From positions 1 through 5,188 of the forward strand of contig WTAW01000333.1 of assembly GCA_013139435.1 (NCBI GenBank): DNA of 5,188 nucleotides, given 5' to 3'. Under the pieces are notes generated by a model, which saw nothing but the letters and a program-made list of their open reading frames with translations, searched no databases and was not told the DNA's origin. Below are positions 1 to 5,175 of this stretch, in pieces. Position numbers and translations under genes: made by a program. The DNA is from Candidatus Aminicenantota bacterium. Lineage in GTDB: Bacteria > Acidobacteriota > Aminicenantia > Aminicenantales > Aminicenantaceae. Within the stretch, counting starts at the first letter, position 1. Every line of letters begins with the position of its first letter.

Positions 1-14
1 TCTGAGCTTTCCAT
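1..14 (-). CDS. 5' end of a third gene of the minus-strand unit, cut by the window edge
   Basis: Only the first four codons and part of a fifth are visible, read from 14 downwards: M-E-S-S and then D or E. The support is positional. An ATG at 14-12 is preceded by a purine-rich GAGGAGG at 25-19 with a 4-nt spacer, and it begins 35 nt after the stop codon of the cNMP-domain gene on the same strand. Nothing about the product can be said from four residues. It would be the third gene of a transporter–cNMP unit. The alternative is that the ribosome-binding-site match is chance in a purine-rich stretch; the good motif and spacing make a real start more likely than not. Confidence 0.55.
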
Positions 15-18
15 TTTT

Positions 19-25
19 CCTCCTC
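19..25 (-). promoter_or_regulatory. Shine-Dalgarno for the gene leaving the left edge
   Basis: On the minus strand this reads GAGGAGG, a strong match to the anti-Shine-Dalgarno core, 4 nt before an ATG at 14-12. It contrasts with the two upstream genes of the same unit, which have no recognisable Shine-Dalgarno. No terminator hairpin is visible between the cNMP gene stop (50-52) and this site, which favours continued transcription. Confidence 0.55.
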
Positions 26-49
26 AGGATTCCCTCTGTTGCACGGATT

Positions 50-475
50 TTACTTGTAAATTCTCGTTATTAGCCTTCTCAATCTTTTGGCCATAGTCTT
101 CAGGATACTTTGGGTGATCGCCACATGATCGGCTAAAAGGTCGATGAATTCTTCTTTGTCGATGCGGAGAAGTTGAGACGCTTCGAGTGCTGTGGCCGTT
201 GCCACACGCGGCTCATCGTCGAACAGAGCCCAAGTCCCGAATGCCTCCATTTTCCCGGCCACCATTACTTCTTTTTCCCCACGGGTCAACCTCACCTTGC
301 CTTCGATCACCGCATACATCGAGTCTGAGATCTCATCTTCCTTATAAATAACATCATCGGTTTGGCACTCGATCTCTTCGGCGATGGCAGCGATATAAGA
401 TAGGTCTTCAGTAGACGTGTGTTCGAAGATATCCACATCTTGAAGTAAGAGGACTTTTTCGACTGTTGTCAGCAT
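50..475 (-). CDS. stand-alone cyclic-nucleotide-binding domain protein (Crp effector-domain fold, no DNA-binding domain)
   Basis: This 141-residue soluble protein is a single cNMP-binding beta-roll. An N-terminal helix (about 1-20) leads into the roll (about 22-110), and a C-terminal helix rich in K and R (about 117-141) ends the protein. The turn I-E-G-K-V-R at 57-62 is typical of the roll. The phosphate-binding cassette is F79-G-T-W-A-L to P89-R-V-A-T-A. R90, which contacts the cyclic phosphate in true cAMP binders, is kept, but the usual Glu of FGE is Thr81. A DNA-binding helix-turn-helix is absent, so it is not a transcription factor itself. It lies 65 nt downstream of the NTT–HEAT transporter gene, and its opening T-T-V-E-K-V-L resembles the start of the cNMP domain fused to such transporters elsewhere (from memory). 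I infer that it senses a ligand for the transporter or binds its HEAT region. The ATG at 475 is the only plausible start: the frame is closed by a TAA 18 nt upstream. There is no clear Shine-Dalgarno. Ligand unknown. Confidence 0.88.
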   Translation of the reverse strand: MLTTVEKVLLLQDVDIFEHTSTEDLSYIAAIAEEIECQTDDVIYKEDEISDSMYAVIEGKVRLTRGEKEVMVAGKMEAFGTWALFDDEPRVATATALEASQLLRIDKEEFIDLLADHVAITQSILKTMAKRLRRLITRIYK

Positions 476-500
476 TGTTAAAAACGCACTTTATACTGCT

Positions 501-515
501 TGTGAAATTATCACA
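501..515. promoter_or_regulatory. CRP-like inverted repeat TGTGA-N5-TCACA before the cNMP-domain gene
   Basis: Two perfect arms, TGTGA (501-505) and TCACA (511-515), flank a 5-bp A+T spacer, 26-40 nt upstream of the cNMP gene start. Arms of this sequence are the CRP half-sites, but the CRP consensus has a 6-bp spacer, so this is not a standard site. On the minus strand a TATAAA (495-490) follows, but no good -35 is spaced to it. The site could be an operator of an internal promoter, a weak hairpin, or chance in the AT-rich 65-nt spacer. Confidence 0.25.
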
Positions 516-540
516 CTTTTCCTTCTGTCGTCAAATCCGG

Positions 541-3372
541 CTAGGAACTCAAGCGACGCAAACACAGTTGTGCCGTCTCGATGACGATAGGATCGCCAGA
601 ATGGATGAGTTCTTGGATGGAGTCGAAAAGCTCTCTGTAGTCTAAGACCGCAATAAGATAGATCGTACATACCTTGAGCCAGTTGTCATGGCTCAACAAC
701 AGGAATTGGATGGATTCTAGCGCATCGGTTTTTGCTCTCTTCGCCTGCCGAGATCTGCTCTCTGACATCAGTTCCGGACGGCCTGCCTCAACGATCGGGA
801 TGAGAATCCTCTTTAGTTGCGTCTCAAGAATATTATCCAGGAATTCTATAGCGATCGCTTTAAGCTTCGCCGTCTGGCTCATGAGTCCTAGGTAAGCGTC
901 GATCATATCCTTGGGCGAATATTTCATTCCCAAGAGGCGGAAGATCCTCTCCAGGTTTTTATCCAGTTTCTCTTCGAGTGCGAATACGAGGAGGAGCCTC
1001 GCCTTTTTATCTTGGTCTGAGAGGGTTTTTTTGCCGGGTTTTTGTTGAGCGGTCAAGAGCAGTTCGTTCTGTTTGAGCCATGCGTGGAGTGTGCTTTTGT
1101 AGAGCGCTATCTCATCGAGGACTCTCGACTGGGTGACATGAGGATCGAATTTCAAGATGGGGAATTTGACTCTGAGTTTATTGAGGGCCTTTATGATCTC
1201 ATAACGTAAAAGGAGATCCATGATGTTCAGGTTGCGCATCAGGGTGTTGACCGATTTTTGCGAGCCGATCATAGCCATCACCTTTGGGATGGCCATTCTT
1301 CTCCCTCTATCCTCATTGGGATTTTCAAGGATTTCTGTTAATTTTGTGATGATGTCTTCGCCAAAGACAACCAGTGCCTCTCGAACGTGTTTTCGTAGAT
1401 GTCTGGTGTTGAGGTGTGCGATCAACACCGGGATAAATTCTTTGTCTGAAGCTCTGCCTATGCTTGTGATAGCGGCTTGTTTCACATCCGTGGATTCGTC
1501 GTTGACAAAGTCGTGAAGGAAGAGATAGAGATCTGGATTTTTGGCCTGCCCGATGGCTTTGGCTGTGTTGATCTTTATGAAACGTCTCTCATTTTCGTTT
1601 GCAGCTTTTTCCTGGAGCTCATCCAGCATGTTTTTAATGAGTTCTTTCAGGTCGATATCACGTCTAAAATCTTTGTTCTCCTTCCACTCCAGGGCAGCGG
1701 ATATAGTTGCGGCCAGTTGAATCCTGTAGTTATCCTGTTTAAGAAATTCTCTCAAAGTCGATGCCGAATCGTCTGAGGTCTTGCAGATGTATCGTATGGC
1801 CTGAGCCTGGACGGTTAGGTTGTCACTGTACACCAGGTTTTGGGCTTCACTCGACAAGTCGAGGTCCTCATATTCGAGTGCCATTTTCAGAACCGAAGAT
1901 TTGACCTCGTTGGAGGGGAATTTAATGAGTTTTTCGAGGTAAGGCAAAAGATCTTTGTTCTTGACATCTTCCAGCATATCCAACACATACAGGATCTGTC
2001 GCTCGCTTTTGCCGTCCAACACTTTAATGAAACTCTTGAAAACGGCGGCATCATCTAGGTTCAACGATTGATCTTCGAGATTGATCGATCGTTTCTCGAT
2101 CGCCATCCGGAAAGAATTCACATACTCATCTTTCATGCGAAAGATCAGGAACGCCCACACAACAATCAGAGCGATAATGATCAGGCTGACGTGTTGAACA
2201 GAAAGTCCTAAGCCGATGATCAGGGTGATCAAGAGAACGCCTCCCACACCCTTGGCTGCATTCTTGACAAAGACATCGATGAAAGACTTGGTTCTGTTTT
2301 TGATCTCTGTAGGGATGGGAATAGCCAGCAATTCAGTGCTAGCTTTGTTGATGGAATGTTTGAATCCCCCGTCTCCCATCTTGATCAGTATTGCCGACCA
2401 AAGAATCGGGCTTATGAGAACCGCTGCGGCTCCTATCATGAGAGCAAAGGGAAGAAAAAGCAGAGAGGTGGTCACGCCGAGATGTTTGATGATTCTTCCG
2501 GTGAAGAACAGTTGTATGATCAACGAGAGAATGTTCAGGTTGGACATCCATAATCCAAAGAAAGCTGTCAGGCTATCCGCTTCTGGTTTTGCTTGGGATG
2601 CGATGGTCAGGAACTGGTAATCGGCGAGGTTGGCCACGATCACGCCCACGCCGATGATTCCGGCGAGATAAGCCAGATGCCGGGAGCTGAAGATCAATTT
2701 GACGGGATTTTCTTGAGCCCGGGCTTGAGACACCTGTTTCTGTCTGGCGGTTTTTTGGGTGTAAGTAATGTGTTTTGTTTTTTTCCAGATCGACCAGACG
2801 AAAATTTGACAGAGCATCAGGAATCCGACACAGAAAAAAATCATGTTTGCTGTGCTGAACCGTGGGGCCAGGTAACTCGTCAGATACCCGCCAAAAATCC
2901 CCCCGGATATGGCTCCGGCGCCGATCAGACCGAATAGACGTTTTGCTTCCCTGGCATTGTAAATTTCATTGGCCAGAAGCCAGAATTGAGTGCCGGTGAT
3001 AACTCCAAATATTGCCACCCAAATGTAAAAGGCGTAGAGGAACCAGGCGCTCTCGTAACCGGAATAGAGTAAAGACCAGAATGCCAGGAGGGTGGCGACA
3101 GCGATAAAAAGCGTGATTTGGATGAGCCGGTTGAGCCTGACTTTCTTAGAATACCTCAAATAAACAACCGCAACGAGGGCTGAAAAGAGTGCAACCAGCA
3201 CATAAACAAAAGGAAGTTTCTTGTTGCCGAACCTGACAAGAAATAGAGAGTTTCGGACGGGTTTAAGAACAGACAGGGATGCGATGATCAGGAATCCGTA
3301 AAAGAACATCAATGTGGCGACAGTCGCTTCGCCCTCACGAATGTCGAACAGTTTGCGAAACAATTTTTCCAT
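541..3372 (-). CDS. NTT/ATP-ADP-carrier-like transporter with a large C-terminal HEAT-repeat domain
   Basis: This 943-residue protein has two parts. Residues 1 to about 412 are a membrane domain with roughly twelve hydrophobic segments (about 17-37, 54-72, 85-104, 109-130, 146-168, 175-195, 232-256, 268-291, 297-318, 320-332, 373-391, 393-411). They resemble the nucleotide transporters of the ATP:ADP antiporter (TLC/NTT) family. Family marks are LKPVRNSLFL (36-45), starting in the first helix, and a stretch at 338-365 with K338-H-S, E347-L-L, I351-P-I-P and K363, matching in order the family's K-Y-S ... E-M-A-Y-I-P-L ... K region but clearly diverged. Residues about 425-943 are soluble, alpha-helical and HEAT-like; the clearest repeats are at about 595-690 (for example VKQAAITSIGR, 629-639). 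This half is longer than the transporter. Classical family members exchange ATP for ADP in obligate intracellular bacteria and plastids. In a free-living host with HEAT repeats, substrate and direction are unknown, so plain ATP/ADP exchange should not be assumed. The ATG at 3372 gives the expected short N-terminus before helix 1; no Shine-Dalgarno precedes it. It is first in the unit with the cNMP-domain gene. Confidence 0.85.
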   Translation of the reverse strand: MEKLFRKLFDIREGEATVATLMFFYGFLIIASLSVLKPVRNSLFLVRFGNKKLPFVYVLVALFSALVAVVYLRYSKKVRLNRLIQITLFIAVATLLAFWSLLYSGYESAWFLYAFYIWVAIFGVITGTQFWLLANEIYNAREAKRLFGLIGAGAISGGIFGGYLTSYLAPRFSTANMIFFCVGFLMLCQIFVWSIWKKTKHITYTQKTARQKQVSQARAQENPVKLIFSSRHLAYLAGIIGVGVIVANLADYQFLTIASQAKPEADSLTAFFGLWMSNLNILSLIIQLFFTGRIIKHLGVTTSLLFLPFALMIGAAAVLISPILWSAILIKMGDGGFKHSINKASTELLAIPIPTEIKNRTKSFIDVFVKNAAKGVGGVLLITLIIGLGLSVQHVSLIIIALIVVWAFLIFRMKDEYVNSFRMAIEKRSINLEDQSLNLDDAAVFKSFIKVLDGKSERQILYVLDMLEDVKNKDLLPYLEKLIKFPSNEVKSSVLKMALEYEDLDLSSEAQNLVYSDNLTVQAQAIRYICKTSDDSASTLREFLKQDNYRIQLAATISAALEWKENKDFRRDIDLKELIKNMLDELQEKAANENERRFIKINTAKAIGQAKNPDLYLFLHDFVNDESTDVKQAAITSIGRASDKEFIPVLIAHLNTRHLRKHVREALVVFGEDIITKLTEILENPNEDRGRRMAIPKVMAMIGSQKSVNTLMRNLNIMDLLLRYEIIKALNKLRVKFPILKFDPHVTQSRVLDEIALYKSTLHAWLKQNELLLTAQQKPGKKTLSDQDKKARLLLVFALEEKLDKNLERIFRLLGMKYSPKDMIDAYLGLMSQTAKLKAIAIEFLDNILETQLKRILIPIVEAGRPELMSESRSRQAKRAKTDALESIQFLLLSHDNWLKVCTIYLIAVLDYRELFDSIQELIHSGDPIVIETAQLCLRRLSS

Positions 3373-3386
3373 TTGATCGATTGGAG

Positions 3387-3414
3387 TGTATACTCTTTTA
3401 GTTCAAATCCTCAA
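3387..3414 (-). promoter_or_regulatory. candidate sigma70-type promoter for the transporter–cNMP unit
   Basis: On the minus strand, TTGAGG (3414-3409) and TATACA (3392-3387) are separated by 16 bp, each matching the sigma70 boxes at four of six positions. The expected transcription start near 3380 would leave a leader of about eight nucleotides before the ATG at 3372, which fits the missing Shine-Dalgarno. The first copy of the 31-bp repeat lies immediately upstream of the -35 box. Two four-of-six matches in an AT-rich spacer are weak evidence on their own. Confidence 0.3.
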
Positions 3415-3419
3415 ATGAA

Positions 3420-3450
3420 CCTGAATTATTCATAAAAAATGTCGATACTT
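3420..3450. repeat. 31-bp direct repeat, copy 1
   Basis: This copy is identical to copy 2 (3496-3526) at 28 of 31 positions, with mismatches at repeat positions 4, 11 and 28. The shared uninterrupted core is CATAAAAAATGTCGAT. The left part, TGAATTATTCA, is a near-palindrome. It sits just upstream of the candidate promoter of the minus-strand unit, in non-coding DNA between divergent genes, where tandem regulator-binding sites are common. Confidence 0.7.
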
Positions 3451-3495
3451 TGTTCAACAAAAACAACACCAAGTGTTTTCAATAAAATCATTATA

Positions 3496-3526
3496 CCTAA
3501 ATTATGCATAAAAAATGTCGATGCTT
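3496..3526. repeat. 31-bp direct repeat, copy 2
   Basis: This is the second copy, offset by 76 bp from copy 1, which is close to seven helical turns. Its left part contains the perfect palindrome TTATGCATAA (3502-3511), where copy 1 has TTATTCATAA. The offset is not a multiple of three and the surroundings look non-coding, so this is not a protein repeat. The function is unknown; a bound regulator or a mobile-element remnant are both possible. Confidence 0.7.
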
Positions 3527-3636
3527 ATTTTAAAAAAAAAGTAAAATCCATTATGACATTGTTCTTCTCGAAAATCACTGTGACAATGCCGTTTACTTCG
3601 TTAGTATTTTCAATTTTTTAAGTCCTTTGAGCGACT

Positions 3637-3668
3637 AAATTCATCGAGGTAAGTTCTATAGTGAATTT
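3637..3668 (+). promoter_or_regulatory. inverted repeat AAATTCA/TGAATTT upstream of the HD-GYP gene
   Basis: AAATTCA at 3637-3643 is the exact reverse complement of TGAATTT at 3662-3668, with 18 nt between. It lies 65-96 nt before the HD-GYP start and just upstream of the possible -10 at 3689-3694, where a dimeric activator would bind. As RNA it would be a weak AT-rich hairpin. A seven-base arm in AT-rich DNA may be chance. Confidence 0.25.
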
Positions 3669-3722
3669 CAACCAGGGTTTAATACGGCTATAAAAAGAAT
3701 AAAAGAAGCAGATTTGTGATAA

Positions 3723-3729
3723 AGGTGAT
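3723..3729 (+). promoter_or_regulatory. Shine-Dalgarno AGGTGAT that fixes the TTG start of the HD-GYP gene
   Basis: AGGTGAT complements the 16S 3' tail at the AUCACCU part and ends 3 nt before the TTG at 3733. Because this is the more 5' part of the anti-Shine-Dalgarno, the short gap is equivalent to a normal spacing. The frame has a TAA stop at 3700-3702 and no ATG or GTG between it and the TTG, so the TTG is the only start that keeps the N-terminal helix. Confidence 0.6.
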
Positions 3730-3732
3730 AAA

Positions 3733-4941
3733 TTGAAGGCAGCTAAAGGACCAAAATCCCCACCGACTGAGCCTAAAGAGGTCAAAAAAGAGCTCGAGAA
3801 AGTCACCCAGACTCTCGAGACCTTCAGCGCTTGCCATAAAGTTCTGGTTCGGGCGATGGAAAAATCCGAACTGCTGAACAAGATCTGTCAGGCGATCGTG
3901 GAAGTCGGGGGTTACAAAATGGCTTGGGTGGGAATCGCTGCCCAGGATAGCGCAAAAACAGTCCGCCCATTCGCAAAAGCGGGCGATGAAGATGGGTTCC
4001 TCAGCAGAGTGAACGTCACCTGGTCGGACATGGGAAAGAGTCACTGTCCGACAGGAGAGGCGATCCTCTCCCGCAAGCCCGTTGTGATCAACAATATTCT
4101 CAACAATCCGGACAATATGCCCTGGCGTGGTGAAGCGTTGAAACGTGGGTATGGCGCTGTGATCGCTTTGCCTTTGATCAGCAACGGGGGCACCTTCGGA
4201 GCCCTAACGATCTTTTCGGAAGACGCCGATGCTTTCCAGCATGAAGATGTGAACCATCTGATGGACCTGGGAGGGAATCTGGTTTATGGGATCGTGGCAC
4301 TGCATACACGCACAGCGCGCCAAAGGGCCGAGGTTGAAGTCAAAAAGAACCTTAACAAACTGAAGCAAACATTGGGTGCTATCATCCAAGTGTTGGAAAA
4401 AACTGTCGAAGTCAGAGATCCCTATACAGCCGGGCATCAGCGCAGAGTGGCGGACCTGGCGCGCAGCATCTCCGCAGAAATGGGATTTTCTCAAGATCGA
4501 ATAGACGGGATCCGCATCGCTGGGATCATCCACGATATCGGAAAGATCTATGTGCCCGCAGAGATCTTGAGTAAACCTCGCCGATTGACCACCTATGAGT
4601 TTAACCTGGTCAAAACCCACTCTCAGGTTGGTTATGACATTTTAAAAACGATCGATTTTCCATGGCCAGTGGCCAGGGTCGTCCTACAGCATCATGAAAG
4701 GCTTAATGGTTCCGGCTATCCCAATAAGCTCATGCACGATAACATCCTGATCGAGGCGAGGATATTGGGCGTGTCCGATGTTGTTGAGGCGATGGCCTCC
4801 CATCGGCCCTACCGTCCGGCGTTAGGTCTGGATGCGGCCTTGAAAGAAGTATCAGACCACAAGGGAAGTCTTTATGATTCCGAGGTCGTCGAGATCTGCA
4901 CACGGCTTTTTAGGGAAAAGCTGTTTGATTTTGAACCCTAA
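3733..4941 (+). CDS. GAF–HD-GYP domain cyclic-dinucleotide phosphodiesterase
   Basis: This 402-residue protein should hydrolyse cyclic di-GMP (or a related cyclic dinucleotide) under control of a sensory domain. A charged helix (about 15-30) leads into a GAF domain (about 33-190) with blocks GGYKMAWVG (59-67), CPTGEAI (105-111) and P130-W-R. A coiled-coil-like linker (about 195-225) follows, then the HD-GYP domain (about 226-400). All expected metal-site and signature residues are present: H235 in R-D-P-Y-T-A-G-H, H267-D268-I-G-K271, H296 in T-H-S-Q-V-G, H320-H321-E-R-L-N-G-S-G-Y-P330, and D349 before E-A-M-A-S-H-R-P-Y-R. It should therefore be catalytically active. There is no membrane segment, signal peptide, receiver or PAS domain, so it is cytosolic and senses through GAF; the ligand is unknown. 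It is transcribed alone, divergently from the transporter–cNMP unit. Start is TTG with AGGTGAT just upstream; the next in-frame Met (residue 42) would cut into the GAF domain. No clear terminator follows the stop. Confidence 0.93.
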   Translation: MKAAKGPKSPPTEPKEVKKELEKVTQTLETFSACHKVLVRAMEKSELLNKICQAIVEVGGYKMAWVGIAAQDSAKTVRPFAKAGDEDGFLSRVNVTWSDMGKSHCPTGEAILSRKPVVINNILNNPDNMPWRGEALKRGYGAVIALPLISNGGTFGALTIFSEDADAFQHEDVNHLMDLGGNLVYGIVALHTRTARQRAEVEVKKNLNKLKQTLGAIIQVLEKTVEVRDPYTAGHQRRVADLARSISAEMGFSQDRIDGIRIAGIIHDIGKIYVPAEILSKPRRLTTYEFNLVKTHSQVGYDILKTIDFPWPVARVVLQHHERLNGSGYPNKLMHDNILIEARILGVSDVVEAMASHRPYRPALGLDAALKEVSDHKGSLYDSEVVEICTRLFREKLFDFEP

Positions 4942-5070
4942 AAGCAAGCCTTAGACAGAGGATCATTCCTTAGCTCACGAGTTCCGATTCGCAAAAAATC
5001 ACGTTTTTTTGGATAAAATCTTATGGTTCGGTTTTAAAATATTTCGTTCTATTTGCTGTAAATGAGATTG
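4942..5070. other. AT-rich spacer after the HD-GYP gene
   Basis: No gene or good terminator is visible. The only hairpin-like stretch is a run of A facing a run of T (4993-4998 and 5004-5010, around TCACG), which is AT-only and unlikely to stop transcription alone. Weak promoter-like boxes exist, for example TTGGAT (5010-5015) and TTTAAA (5034-5039) at an 18-bp spacing, so transcription of the nested element at 5071-5161 could begin here. Confidence 0.4.
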
Positions 5071-5161
5071 GATAATTGAAAAGTACGGGACGACCCGGTC
5101 AGCAAAAGGGGGTTATGATAGCCCGGAACGGGCTAAGGTGGTGAGAGTCGTCCCAATTATC
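5071..5161 (+). ncRNA. candidate structured RNA or palindromic element (nested inverted repeats), class unknown
   Basis: Three perfect pairings nest inside each other. GATAATT (5071-5077) pairs with AATTATC (5155-5161). After a 9-nt one-sided bulge, GGGACGAC (5087-5094) pairs with GTCGTCCC (5147-5154). Inside, TAGCCCG (5119-5125) and CGGGCTA (5129-5135) form a hairpin with a GAA loop. The unpaired joints are purine-rich (5095-5118 and 5136-5146), as in ligand- or protein-binding RNAs. The GC-rich core stands out from the AT-rich flanks. I compared it from memory with common riboswitches, SRP RNA, tmRNA, RNase P, self-cleaving ribozymes and tRNA, and it fits none. It could be a cis-regulatory leader for a gene beyond the right edge, a small RNA, or a dispersed palindromic repeat. 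The strand is assumed from the HD-GYP orientation. Confidence 0.45.
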
Positions 5162-5175
5162 TTAATAAAAAGATA
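5158..5175 (+). other. small AT hairpin overlapping the outer stem of the nested element
   Basis: TATCTT (5158-5163) and AAGATA (5170-5175) can pair around AATAAA. The left arm shares 5158-5161 with the strand that closes the outer stem of the preceding element, so the two pairings exclude each other. No U-run follows, so it is not a classical terminator. A six-base AT stem is weak alone. Confidence 0.3.

Larger units (their letters stand above)
3373..3732. other. AT-rich divergent intergenic region
   Basis: The 360 bp between the two divergent genes have no convincing coding region. They hold the candidate minus-strand promoter, the two 31-bp repeats, a run of nine A (3532-3540), a weak CATTGT/ACAATG inverted repeat (3557-3562 and 3583-3588), and a 7-bp inverted repeat near the HD-GYP start. 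A possible plus-strand -10, TATAAA at 3689-3694, lies 38 nt before the TTG start, with only a poor -35 (TTTCAA) 17 bp upstream. No RNA gene or terminator is recognisable. Confidence 0.75.

Noticed and set aside
1220..2937. Several plus-strand open frames of 65-134 codons opposite the transporter gene
   Set aside because: They overlap fully with a well-supported gene on the other strand, have unlikely compositions and overlap each other; they are shadow frames.
3421..3433. Possible ArgR box (TGAAT...ATTCA)
   Set aside because: The half-sites are one base apart rather than four, copy 2 of the repeat does not keep the motif, and no arginine gene is present.
3557..3588. CATTGT/ACAATG inverted repeat as a terminator or operator
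   Set aside because: Six-base arms with a 20-nt loop and no U-run are expected by chance in this composition.
3439..3621. 60-codon plus-strand open frame in the divergent spacer
   Set aside because: It is AT-rich low-complexity sequence that starts inside a repeat copy, lacks a Shine-Dalgarno, runs through the A-tract and resembles no protein. The equivalent ATG in the second repeat copy opens only nine codons.
3618..4044. Minus-strand open frames overlapping the start of the HD-GYP gene
   Set aside because: They are antisense to the conserved GAF region, with no recognisable domain or ribosome-binding site.
5076..5142. Short plus-strand frame from a TTG through the nested element (about 22 codons)
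   Set aside because: It has no ribosome-binding site, and the RNA pairing explains the base pattern better.
5071..5161. Nested element as a c-di-GMP riboswitch, tRNA, SRP RNA or integron attC site
   Set aside because: The conserved bases of each class (for example the GEMM core, the T-arm sequence, the SRP tetraloop region, the GTTRRRY ends) are missing.
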